NCBI GenBank assembly: GCA_020427005.1
Contig: JAGQOY010000017.1
Coordinates: 1-60,982, forward strand
Direction: 5' to 3'
Source of the DNA: Planctomycetales bacterium
Lineage (GTDB): Bacteria > Planctomycetota > Planctomycetia > Pirellulales > Pirellulaceae
Length of the DNA stretch: 60,982 nucleotides
Part shown: positions 6,987 to 15,913 of the stretch, piece after piece
Layout of the letters: each line of letters begins with the position of its first letter
Position numbering within the stretch: the first letter of the stretch is position 1
The notes under the pieces: generated by a model
What the model was told of the DNA's origin: nothing
Databases searched by the model: none
What the model saw: the letters and a program-made list of their open reading frames with translations, nothing else
Program-made: the position numbers and the translations under genes

Positions 6987-9900
6987 TCAGAGTGTATCAA
7001 TTTCTTCCAACTGGGCTCGAATACGTTTGGCTGATACGGCTACCTTGGTTCCTAGTTGTTGGGCAAATATCGAAACGGACCATTCTTCGATCAACCACTT
7101 AGCGTTGTTCAGCTTTTCTGCCTTTGCCAGATCGCTGCCTGGTGACGAATTCAAATCCTGCCAACGCTGCCGAATTGCGGTCAACTCTTGCCTCGAGCTA
7201 CGGTCCTTAGGTAAGCCACCCGTCTTGAGTTTGCCAATCCGAATTTGCATAGCCTGAAAATATCGCGGGTATTCAGCCAGCCATTCCCAAGGCACGGTTT
7301 GCAAAAAATCATTAGACACCAAGGCTGTAACTTGAGCCTGTACATCCTCGGTTACCTCTTGCCACATCGCTGGCATCTTTTCCAAGGCAAGCCGTAACTG
7401 AAAGGCCTGTTCCGCCATACGAGGCAACCAACTTGCAACCTCTTGTGTGGCCACCGAGATGTCTTGCGTCGATCGTAACAACGTAGCTTCCATGGTAACG
7501 GCGTCGCGAAAGTCAGTTCCTGACTCGATAAATGCCAAGCGAGCAATTAACCGCATCAATTCGTCATGTATGTCCTTACCCGCCAGCAAATGCGTTAGTT
7601 TGACGGCCGCTTTTTCGACCTGTGGCAAGTGCGATACTTGGCTTCTGAGTGAGCGCTGATATTTGTCGCAGAATAGTTGGCACAAGCCTATGGGCCATCT
7701 TTGTTCTGCGTCCAACTTGGAGTCTGTAAGTCTGGCCTCGACATGACGTCCAACTTGGAAGAGCGTTGGAAAAGCGGCGATTTGAATCCCGGCGCGCCGA
7801 ATGAGTACCTGCCGCGGCAACTGGGCCAGGTCATGGAGGGTGACTACGCGATTTTCCCAAGCTACATCAGCGGCCAACTGCTGTGCCTCACGATCAGCCA
7901 TGTCTGGCAACGACAGCTCTTTTTGCAGCGCCACCACGTCTCGACTCACCGCCAGTTCCCGGCCGCCCGGATCAATGACACGCACATTGAAACGCAAATG
8001 GTCAGGAAGTTTGCCTTCATCAAAGTCCCCCTGGCGTATTCGTTGACCTGAAAATTCTGACATCAGCTGACAGAGCGTTTCGTAGAACGGCTGGTCGCGA
8101 GACTTTTCCAGCAGCTGATTCGCCAACTTACGTGCGACGTCGGGTGCCGGAACAAAACTGGTCCTCAAGTGCTTCGGCAAACTACGAATTAGGTAAAGTA
8201 CTTTCTCTTCTAATAATCCTGGAACTACCCAGCCAAGAACTTCCTTGCCAATCTGCCGAAGGGCAGTTTGAGGTACCGTAACAGTTACTCCATCTTGGAC
8301 ATGTCCAGGTTCAAAATGATAGGTCAAAGGCAGCCTGGTACCTGCAACTTGAAATTCATTGGGATAAGAATCTTCGACCGAAAGTAACTCCGGATGGTCA
8401 TCCTCCACCAAATCCTCTGCCCGCAACAACAAGGTTTCACGTTCCTGGTCTGTTGCCTTTCGCAACCACAATTTGAGGGAATTTAGATCTGTAACAGCCT
8501 GCGGTAAACGAGACTCATAAAAATTCTGCAAATGAAAGCGGTCGACAATAAAATCTCGATGCCGCGTACGCTGCATTAGCTCATGCATATCTGCCAGCAA
8601 CTCTTGGTTGTGCAAATAGAATTTCTCCCGACAATTCCACTCACCGGCAACCAATCCATGCTCGATCATCAGTTGTCGTGCTAGTGGTTGGTCAATAGGA
8701 GAAAGAGGCACACGGCGTCCGACAACTACGGGCAAACCGTAGAGCGTACTTTTCTGATAGACCATGGCAGCACCCGTTTTGCTGCTCCAGTGCGGATCTT
8801 GGTAACTATGTTTGAGCAGCTTCTCGGCAACTCGTTCGACCCAGAGTGGATCAATCTCCGCCACCGTGCGAGCATAGCGTTTGCTGGTCTCGACAAACTC
8901 GGCTGCCATGATCCATTTTGGCCTACGTTGGAATAAGCCTGAACCGGGCCATAGATAGACTGCCATACCCCCAGCCGCCTGATACTCTTGGCGATCTTTC
9001 CAATATGCTAGCCCACTTAGCATGCCACTTAACAAAGCCTGGTGAATCGGCTCATATCCTGGGGGCCTTGGGATTGGTTTCGCAGCGGGCTGCCCTCGTT
9101 CCCTACCCGATCGTTCGGTTGCCTCAGGTTGATTAACTTTTTCTATCGGAGCCAATTGAAGTACTTTGGTGCTACTGCGAAGGCCGATTTCAGCAAGGAT
9201 CTCTCGCAATTGCCGAACTGTGTCATGCCATTCCCGATACGCTTGAAAAGACAGAAACTTTTGAGAAAGTGCTTTTTGCAAACGGCTACGGCCAAGATCG
9301 GCTCGCAGTCGTTCATGAAACTCCCAAAGCCGGATGAAGCTCAAAAAGTCGCTGTGGGGGTCCTTGAACTGTGCATGAGCCTGGTCAGCTTCGGCTTGTT
9401 GCCCGGCTGGACGAAGGCGAACGTCCTGCGTTTCTAGCGCACCGGCAATAACAATGATTTCAGACAAACAATTGCGATCGTGTCCTTCAATCAACAACCG
9501 CCCCACGCGCGGTTCTACTGGCAGCTTTCCGAGTTGCTGTCCAATCTTAGTTAGTTGCCCTCGATCATCTATGGCGGTCAGTTCTTTGAGAGTGCGTTCC
9601 GCATCTCGCAAGGATTCCGGAGTAGGCGGATCCAAAAGTGGAAAACTATCTAGGGACCCTAATTTCAGTATTTTGCTTTGTAGAAGTACACTGGCTAGAT
9701 CGCTACGACGAATCTCTGGTGTGGTAAACGCACTGCGAGATTCATAATCCGTCCTCGCATACAGTCGGATGCAGATACCCGGACCGAGCCTACCGCATCG
9801 ACCTGATCGTTGGTTGGCCGAAGCCTGAGAGATGTTCTCTATTGGTAATCTGCGAACCTTGCTGCGTGGTGCATAACGGCTTATTCTGGCCAGCCCTGTA

Positions 9901-11009
9901 TCCACTACACTGTGGATACCTGGAACTGTAAGCGATGATTCCGCTACGTTGGTTGCCAGTACTATGCGGCGGCTATTGGATTGTTGAAAGATCTTATTTT
10001 GTTCTGCCTGGCTAAGTCTTGCGTACAGCGGCAGGATCTCGAGTTGTTGCCAGCCCCCGCGGGTCAAATGCCCTCGGAGGTGTTTGGCCGATATACGAAT
10101 ATCCCGTTCTGTGGGTAGGAAAACTAAAATATCTCCATGGCTCTCAATCAATAGTGAATCCACTGCATCAGCGATTGCCGATAACTGTGCTGTTTCGTCC
10201 GGCTGTCCCAAGTCGTCTAATTCTTGAGGTGGCTGGTATCGAATCTCGACTGGGTAGGTGCGTCCCGAAACTTCTACGATAGGAGCAGGCCCTTGCTCGT
10301 CCTGAAAGTGGTTAGAAAATCGTTCCGGATCAATGGTGGCTGAGGTGATGATTAGTTTTAAATCTGGTCTCCGACCTTGAAGTTGACGGACGTAACCCAA
10401 TAAGAAGTCTATATTTAGAGATCTTTCATGCGCTTCATCGATAATGAGAACCTCGTATTGGTCCAAAAATCTATCGTTCTGAGTCTCGGCCAACAGCACT
10501 CCGTCGGTCATAACTTTGACCAACGTTTGGGGATTGGTAGTATCACTAAATCGTATTTTAAATCCTACTAAATCGCCAACGCTTGTACTCAGTTCTTCCG
10601 CCAAGCGGGCCGCCACTGCACGGGCTGCTAGTCGTCTGGGTTGCGTATGCCCTATGATACCTCGAGCACCAAAGCCCGCTTCTAAACATATTTTGGGTAG
10701 TTGCGTACTCTTACCCGAGCCTGTTTCACCACAAACTACGATGGTTTGTCGCGTATTTAGAAGCCTCAGCAGCTCGTCACGATGCGAGGTTACGGGAAGC
10801 GACGCTGGATAGTTGATCGAAGGTACTCGATCTTGGCGCAGTAAGCAAAGTGCTGCTGACTTGTCAGCGTGGGATTGCCACTGCTCGAGCTGCTTTGCAT
10901 TCGGCTGACCTGTCCTGTGCAAGTTTCGCCACCATGTCCTTAGTCGGTGGCGGTCCACCTGCATAACCTGATTTACTTTGGCAGGTATTTCTGGTACGCG
11001 TGCAGGCAT
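6987..11009 (-). CDS. hrpA: ATP-dependent RNA helicase HrpA
   Basis: DEAH-box helicase of 1340 residues, the usual HrpA length. Walker A GETGSGKS is at residues 94-101 and the DEAH box at 191-194, followed by SAT and the QRxGRxGR motif (NQRSGRCGR). After the helicase core come HA2- and OB-like regions and a long C-terminal half (from about 820) of the DUF3418 type found in HrpA. In other bacteria HrpA acts in mRNA processing and rescue of stalled ribosomes. The start at 11009 is one of two options; an ATG at 10964 would shorten it by 15 residues. It is separated from the upstream radical SAM gene by about 170 bases. No oddity is seen in the motifs. Confidence 0.95.
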   Translation of the reverse strand: MPARVPEIPAKVNQVMQVDRHRLRTWWRNLHRTGQPNAKQLEQWQSHADKSAALCLLRQDRVPSINYPASLPVTSHRDELLRLLNTRQTIVVCGETGSGKSTQLPKICLEAGFGARGIIGHTQPRRLAARAVAARLAEELSTSVGDLVGFKIRFSDTTNPQTLVKVMTDGVLLAETQNDRFLDQYEVLIIDEAHERSLNIDFLLGYVRQLQGRRPDLKLIITSATIDPERFSNHFQDEQGPAPIVEVSGRTYPVEIRYQPPQELDDLGQPDETAQLSAIADAVDSLLIESHGDILVFLPTERDIRISAKHLRGHLTRGGWQQLEILPLYARLSQAEQNKIFQQSNSRRIVLATNVAESSLTVPGIHSVVDTGLARISRYAPRSKVRRLPIENISQASANQRSGRCGRLGPGICIRLYARTDYESRSAFTTPEIRRSDLASVLLQSKILKLGSLDSFPLLDPPTPESLRDAERTLKELTAIDDRGQLTKIGQQLGKLPVEPRVGRLLIEGHDRNCLSEIIVIAGALETQDVRLRPAGQQAEADQAHAQFKDPHSDFLSFIRLWEFHERLRADLGRSRLQKALSQKFLSFQAYREWHDTVRQLREILAEIGLRSSTKVLQLAPIEKVNQPEATERSGRERGQPAAKPIPRPPGYEPIHQALLSGMLSGLAYWKDRQEYQAAGGMAVYLWPGSGLFQRRPKWIMAAEFVETSKRYARTVAEIDPLWVERVAEKLLKHSYQDPHWSSKTGAAMVYQKSTLYGLPVVVGRRVPLSPIDQPLARQLMIEHGLVAGEWNCREKFYLHNQELLADMHELMQRTRHRDFIVDRFHLQNFYESRLPQAVTDLNSLKLWLRKATDQERETLLLRAEDLVEDDHPELLSVEDSYPNEFQVAGTRLPLTYHFEPGHVQDGVTVTVPQTALRQIGKEVLGWVVPGLLEEKVLYLIRSLPKHLRTSFVPAPDVARKLANQLLEKSRDQPFYETLCQLMSEFSGQRIRQGDFDEGKLPDHLRFNVRVIDPGGRELAVSRDVVALQKELSLPDMADREAQQLAADVAWENRVVTLHDLAQLPRQVLIRRAGIQIAAFPTLFQVGRHVEARLTDSKLDAEQRWPIGLCQLFCDKYQRSLRSQVSHLPQVEKAAVKLTHLLAGKDIHDELMRLIARLAFIESGTDFRDAVTMEATLLRSTQDISVATQEVASWLPRMAEQAFQLRLALEKMPAMWQEVTEDVQAQVTALVSNDFLQTVPWEWLAEYPRYFQAMQIRIGKLKTGGLPKDRSSRQELTAIRQRWQDLNSSPGSDLAKAEKLNNAKWLIEEWSVSIFAQQLGTKVAVSAKRIRAQLEEIDTL

Positions 11010-11180
11010 TGGTCGATTGAAGAATGAATTCTATGCAAAAACTGGTGCTACGCTCAGAACGCTTTATCAAGTTGATGCTTTAGGCGCTCGGTTGTATACC
11101 GCAGAGGCCAGAGCAAATCAGGGTCCGTTGGTTGATGTGGAAAGAAAGCTTCTGAGGATCTGGATCAGGAACTTCTTGGC

Positions 11181-12494
11181 TCATCCATTAAAATTTTTTT
11201 GGTTACTTGTTTCTACTGAGACTACGGGTAGCAGGCCGTTAACTGCAGGTTTATCCTCAGGATTCTGCCAATTCTGCGATCTAAAATGTTTCGCATAGGT
11301 TCCAAAGTCATTGAACACGAACCGCTTGGCCAACCTTACTGCCCAGCTTCGCTCGGGGATTTCGTTGCCCGGCACGTATTGGGAATGCCGTGGTTGAATG
11401 GCCTGCAACTCATTGAAAACTGTTTGCCTTTGGCTGGTGTCCCTGGCTCCATATTTTTCAGCCAATTGCAAAAGTATATCTGGTCTTTCCATGATAACGC
11501 AGCCCCGTGTATTACTGGCCGTCAACTCTCTAAACTCTCTCAAGAAACCTGGCTTATTAAATACCTCCTGTAGCGGTTTCTTTTCATTGATGTTCTCCGT
11601 TGCCAATTGAATTACCGGACATGGTTCGATATCTCCACCTGGCCCTATGTGATGCGTAAATCCTGTTACAGCCGGACAAAGTGCTCGGCCTTCTCCATCA
11701 TGGTAAGCATCTATGACAATAATAGGTTTGTTGACTCTCGTATCTACTACAAATTGGCGGACGCGTCTCAGCTCCTCTGTGCTTAGGCTCAACTCGGGTA
11801 AGCTTTCTGGTCCTACGGGCCGATACACGTGATACCAGCAGTACATGACTCCCATCTCAATCAAGCGATCAACCCATGTGTTGGTCAACAGATCGTTAAT
11901 ATTTGTTTTACACACACTAGTGCAAACACCAGTCAGTACTTTATTTTGTAAGCAGTTTTTGATTCCTTGCATGGTTTGACTTAGAACGTTGTCACGCCCA
12001 CGTCGCTGGTTGCTAATAATCTCACTGCCCTCGACGCTGATCAGAGGTGTCACGTTCCCTAAAGCTCTCAGCCGTTTGGCTACGTCATCGGTAATAAAGT
12101 GACCGTTTGTGAAAATTTGAAAATAGACGTCGGGATGCTGGCCTAAGAACTCTAGCAACTCCTTATGCAGGAACGGCTCTCCTCCTAAGATGCCAAAAAA
12201 TGCATTTCCCATTGTTTTGGCTTCGTTGACCGTACGATTTAATGCCTGTAGGTCAATTTTTGTTTGCTTGCCTGCCACATCCACCCAACAGCCCTGGCAT
12301 CGAAGATTGCAGCTGTTAATGATTGATAGGTATAGGAATGGTGGAAAGAATTGCCCCTTACGCAACCGTTTTTTGTGACGCTGGACACTCCAGAAACCTT
12401 TCCAGCCTGCTTGATAGGCCAATTTCCAAAGCAAGCGCTTATCTGTTTCTAGTAGTAGTCGTTTGGCTAATCTAAAATACATGTGTTTTAGCAT
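11181..12494 (-). CDS. Radical SAM protein with C-terminal cysteine region
   Basis: Radical S-adenosylmethionine enzyme. The 4Fe-4S binding motif CNLRCQGC (Cys spacing 3 and 2) and a downstream GGEPFL motif are clear. Further cysteines (CPAVTG, EPCP, RGCVIMERP) in the C-terminal half could bind an auxiliary cluster, as in SPASM-like proteins. The frame is open to 12593, but that start would overlap the divergent sigma factor gene by 21 bases. The ATG at 12494 (MLKHMYFRLAKR, 437 residues) is preferred, with an ATG at 12530 as alternative. The substrate is unknown. It is not adjacent to a recognisable peptide substrate or pathway gene. Confidence 0.85.
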   Translation of the reverse strand: MLKHMYFRLAKRLLLETDKRLLWKLAYQAGWKGFWSVQRHKKRLRKGQFFPPFLYLSIINSCNLRCQGCWVDVAGKQTKIDLQALNRTVNEAKTMGNAFFGILGGEPFLHKELLEFLGQHPDVYFQIFTNGHFITDDVAKRLRALGNVTPLISVEGSEIISNQRRGRDNVLSQTMQGIKNCLQNKVLTGVCTSVCKTNINDLLTNTWVDRLIEMGVMYCWYHVYRPVGPESLPELSLSTEELRRVRQFVVDTRVNKPIIVIDAYHDGEGRALCPAVTGFTHHIGPGGDIEPCPVIQLATENINEKKPLQEVFNKPGFLREFRELTASNTRGCVIMERPDILLQLAEKYGARDTSQRQTVFNELQAIQPRHSQYVPGNEIPERSWAVRLAKRFVFNDFGTYAKHFRSQNWQNPEDKPAVNGLLPVVSVETSNQKNFNG

Positions 12495-12572
12495 CCGATT
12501 ATTTGTGATACAGCCATTATAGTATCCCATGCACGGCTGCGTATTTTTTTCAATCTCTACAGAATTGAAGTT

Positions 12573-13199
12573 GTGAATCAGAATCGCCACCAAAAATTGC
12601 TTGATGAAGCTCTAGAAGGTAATAGCGAGTCTTTGGGACTGTTGCTGGAGGATTACCGTGCATATTTAACCGTGCTCGCTAATCGATATTTAGACGCTCG
12701 AGTCCATGGTAGGCTAGATCCTGCGGACATTGTTCAGGTCACTTTCTTAGAGGCCCAACGGGATTTGCCTAGTTTCCGTGGTCATCAAATTGAAGAATTG
12801 CTTGGATGGCTACGTCATATTCTACGAAACAATGTTTCGTCGGCTCACCAAAGGCATCTCTATACTCAAAAGCGCTCAGCCGGCCGTGAAGTCGCCAATA
12901 GTCCTACCGACAGCCGCCCAGCACTTACTGATCTGGCACCAGCTGATACTACTTCACCGAGCCAACGCGTTATTCGCGATGAAGCCTCTGGCTTTCTTGA
13001 CAGTTGCCTTCAGGAGTTACCAAGTACTCAGAGAGAGGCTCTGCGTATGCGATACGTAGAGGGAAAATCCCTGAAGGAGATTGCTGGATCAATGCAAAAA
13101 ACGGAAATGGCGGTAGCTGGGCTCTTAAAACGTGGTTTACAGACACTTAGGTCTAAAATGATCTCCGACAACTCCAGTGGTGGATTTCCCTTACCTTAG
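12573..13199 (+). CDS. ECF-type RNA polymerase sigma factor, planctomycete group
   Basis: 208-residue sigma-70 family protein. Region 2 includes DPADIVQVTFLEAQRD and FRGHQIEELLGWLRHIL, which match the form common in planctomycete ECF sigma factors. A variable linker follows, then region 4 with a helix-turn-helix (LPSTQREALRMRYVEGKSLKEIA...MAVAGLLKRGLQTLR). The start is GTG at 12573 with a weak GAAG upstream. No anti-sigma factor is adjacent; instead the gene is divergent from the radical SAM gene, with under 80 bases between their likely starts. What it controls cannot be read from the sequence. Confidence 0.9.
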   Translation: MNQNRHQKLLDEALEGNSESLGLLLEDYRAYLTVLANRYLDARVHGRLDPADIVQVTFLEAQRDLPSFRGHQIEELLGWLRHILRNNVSSAHQRHLYTQKRSAGREVANSPTDSRPALTDLAPADTTSPSQRVIRDEASGFLDSCLQELPSTQREALRMRYVEGKSLKEIAGSMQKTEMAVAGLLKRGLQTLRSKMISDNSSGGFPLP

Positions 13200-13228
13200 A
13201 AATTCTCTTAACACCTATCGATGGGTAA

Positions 13229-14191
13229 TTACTGTCCCAGAACGTAAGCAAATATCAGCGGTGCTACTATCGTGGCATCGCTTTGAATCATGAATTTGGG
13301 ACCATCTTTGCTCAGCTTCTTCCATGTAATTTTTTCATTGGGTACCGCTCCTGAATAGCCTCCATAACTAGTTACTGCATCGCCTATTTGAGCAAAGTAT
13401 GCCCACAGCGGTGCGTCTTCATTCAGGTCTTGTATCAGCATGGGTACTGCACAAATGGCGAAATCTCCCGCGATACCGCCACCTATTTGAAAAAAACCTA
13501 TCGGACTTTGGCTACTTTGGTTCCTATACCAGTTGGTTAGCATTTCCAATTGTTGGGTTCCACTTTTCAATGCCGAATGGCATTTCACTGTGCCATCCAT
13601 AACACGGGCTGTGAACATGTTGCCCAATGTTGAATCCTCTGCGCCAGGTGATACTATCGGTATGTTTTTTTCTTTTGCCGCGTAAACCCAACTATGCTCT
13701 ATGGGCACTTGATAATGCTGTTTTAGATCCTCTTCGTCCAATACGTCAAAAAAATACTCATAGGCGAATTTTCCTGTTCCCTGATTGGCTTGCTCTACCC
13801 AGTACTTAGTAAGCCTTGACTGCATGTGCATCATGACCGTTTCTGGGATACAAGTATCTGTAACTCTATTGAAACCCTTGTTAAGTAGTGCCACCTCATC
13901 ATCTGAACTTAAAGCTCGCCAATTTTCGATAACCTTGTAGTCGTCGTGCGCAAATAGATTGAACAGATCTTCTTCCAGGTTAGCCGCTGTACAACTAATC
14001 GCGTGTACTTTTTCCTGCCTGATCATCTCTGCTAGAGAGACTCCTATTTCGGCAGTACTCATAGCACCAGCCAATGATACCAACATTTTTCCTCCACCCT
14101 CTACAAACTGCTTGTAGGACCTAGCAGCAGCCAGGGTCTCTCGCGCATTAAAGTGACGGAAATTATGTTCCATAAAGGCTGATACGGTCAC
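13229..14191 (-). CDS. Deoxyhypusine synthase-like protein
   Basis: 320-residue protein of the deoxyhypusine synthase family. Visible features are the NAD-site-like LAGAMSTAE, HAISCTAANLEEDLFN, SPGAEDSTLGN, GGGIAGDFAI and SYSGA-type motifs, with a conserved lysine region (EKITWKKLSKDGPKFMI) near the C-terminus where the family keeps its catalytic lysine. In archaea and eukaryotes the enzyme moves an aminobutyl group from spermidine to eIF5A. Bacteria lack eIF5A, and bacterial homologues are thought to act in polyamine metabolism, for example homospermidine formation. The start GTG/ATG choice is uncertain by a few codons. Convergent with the sigma factor gene. Confidence 0.85.
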   Translation of the reverse strand: MTVSAFMEHNFRHFNARETLAAARSYKQFVEGGGKMLVSLAGAMSTAEIGVSLAEMIRQEKVHAISCTAANLEEDLFNLFAHDDYKVIENWRALSSDDEVALLNKGFNRVTDTCIPETVMMHMQSRLTKYWVEQANQGTGKFAYEYFFDVLDEEDLKQHYQVPIEHSWVYAAKEKNIPIVSPGAEDSTLGNMFTARVMDGTVKCHSALKSGTQQLEMLTNWYRNQSSQSPIGFFQIGGGIAGDFAICAVPMLIQDLNEDAPLWAYFAQIGDAVTSYGGYSGAVPNEKITWKKLSKDGPKFMIQSDATIVAPLIFAYVLGQ

Positions 14192-14352
14192 TTCATTTTC
14201 CCTTTTTCGTTACTAAGCCTATAAGGACTACGCTGCTTTCAAACTTTGCAATTACTGTAACTTACTAAATGCTCTGCCGTAGACGCTGGCTAAGCTGGTG
14301 CCTAATCGCTGGGTATTAAGAGAAAGCGCCCCTGTCCTACTTATGGCCCTAA

Positions 14353-15465
14353 TCAATCAAGTGCCATCGGCATAACTACGTAGGCAAATCCATCTTCGGT
14401 AGTGAATAGAGCTGCTTGTTTGGATGAAATAACATCCAATTTGAAATTAGCATCCGCATCGAGAACCTTTAGAAAGTCCGATACATATCGGAAGTCCAAT
14501 TTTAGTCGGATCGGTTCTCCTTGGTAATCGATGGGCATCTCTACCCTACTCTGTCCCAATTCTGCGGTTTTGGCACTTAACTCCAGAACCCCATCTGCAA
14601 ACTTAAAATCTATTCCTCTTGTTTCCAAGTCTGCTACTATGGCGGCCTGCCGGAGATTATTAAAAAACGGTCCCACCGCCAGATTTATTACCGCCGAATC
14701 TTCTCGAACTGGAATGACTTGACGCCAATTGGGAAAGCGTCCTTCTACCAGCCTTGAAAAGATGGTGCAACGACTAGTTCTCAGTAGCACGTCGTTGCTA
14801 CGCGTCGCCATGTGAACCACTTCTTCCTTGTCCCCAATGGATCTCTCCATTAGAGTCAACGATCTGGTTGGTACTATCGTTGTATTTCCGCCTGTCTGAT
14901 TTTCCCCTATTCTTTTGGCTGCCCCTTGCATTCTCGCCAAGCGTCGCCCATCGGTTCCCACGGCCACTATTTCTTCGTCCGACAATTCAAACAATACGCC
15001 CCCTAAAGCGAATCTTGAACTGTCTGGATCCGTTGCAAAGCTGGAACGCCTAACCAATTCCCTAAATAACCTTGCCGGGATCTCGTGATAGTTTTCCTCT
15101 TCAAAACCTATAACGGTTGGGAATTCATCAGGATTCGCACTAGGTAGATTGAATTCTGAATGCAAGCCTTTGATTTGTATCCGGGAGCCATCGAAGTCAA
15201 ATATCAACTGATCATCGTTGCTTTCGCGCAGAATCTGTCCAACTCTGCCTACGTGCAGTAAAGCCTTTCCCGGCGATTGCACGTCGACACCATCGACCTC
15301 AATACGGATTCCTGTTTCCATATCCGTTGCCATCAAAGTAACGTGACTTTCGCTGGCTTCTATTTTCACATATTGGAGTACTTCCTTTGGACTGCGTATT
15401 TGAGCGACGCTGCCAGCCAACTGAAATGAAGTCGCCAACTTTTCTCGATTACAAGATATCCTCAT
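14353..15465 (-). CDS. dnaN: DNA polymerase III beta subunit (sliding clamp)
   Basis: Ring-shaped clamp that tethers DNA polymerase III. The 370-residue length and the typical N-terminal MRISCNREKLATSFQ and C-terminal YVVMPMALD ends identify it. Three clamp domains of about 120 residues each are expected, and the RRSSFATDPDSSRFALGGVLFE segment marks the start of domain 2. It lies 448 bases downstream of dnaA on the same strand, the classic dnaA-dnaN order. No recF follows; the next gene is the deoxyhypusine synthase-like one. Confidence 0.97.
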   Translation of the reverse strand: MRISCNREKLATSFQLAGSVAQIRSPKEVLQYVKIEASESHVTLMATDMETGIRIEVDGVDVQSPGKALLHVGRVGQILRESNDDQLIFDFDGSRIQIKGLHSEFNLPSANPDEFPTVIGFEEENYHEIPARLFRELVRRSSFATDPDSSRFALGGVLFELSDEEIVAVGTDGRRLARMQGAAKRIGENQTGGNTTIVPTRSLTLMERSIGDKEEVVHMATRSNDVLLRTSRCTIFSRLVEGRFPNWRQVIPVREDSAVINLAVGPFFNNLRQAAIVADLETRGIDFKFADGVLELSAKTAELGQSRVEMPIDYQGEPIRLKLDFRYVSDFLKVLDADANFKLDVISSKQAALFTTEDGFAYVVMPMALD

Positions 15466-15913
15466 TGTTCATGTAGCTCCAAAGGCACTAATCCTATTCT
15501 TTATCCGGCAGTAGTGGTTGTTGTACTATTACTTGGCGTTTTACAAAACCGTCCTAAACAACGTTTGTTACGAGAATTTGTGGCTAGAAAGTTTTTGGAA
15601 AGTGTTCTTGATTGGTGAACTACAAAGGATTTCAAATTTCTTCTAATAGTTTTTAACTTAGTAATAGTAAGAAGGGGCCGAAAATTGAGAGCCTTTGACA
15701 GGCTTAAGGAACTCACAAGTCTATAAGAAGTAATGATTTAGGACGCAGAATTGACAGTTTTTATACAGTGGAAAACTCGTTAAATAGACGTCAAAGGAAT
15801 GTTCGGCCTAGTAAGTTTATTGAGAACCAGTTTTTTAGGCCGGCAGCCATGACCCGGGAGGGATGCTTTTGACCAACGATATCTGACAGGCTACTGACAG
15901 GTTATGAAGAAGT
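15466..15913. other. AT-rich dnaA-dnaN intergenic region, candidate oriC
   Basis: 448 bases without a gene, visibly AT-richer than the flanks, especially 15600-15840. No perfect DnaA box (TTATNCACA) is present. Near matches are TTATACAGT at 15761-15769 (7 of 9), TTTTCCACT on the minus strand at 15767-15775 (8 of 9 to TTTTCCACA) and CTAGCCACA on the minus strand at 15579-15587 (7 of 9). Hand counts of G and C on either side suggest a modest strand-composition change here. Position and AT richness are seen; origin function is inference. It also carries the dnaN promoter. Confidence 0.45.

Noticed and set aside
7447..10812. Several long open frames on the plus strand inside the hrpA region
   Set aside because: They are opposite-strand shadows of hrpA, without recognisable domains.
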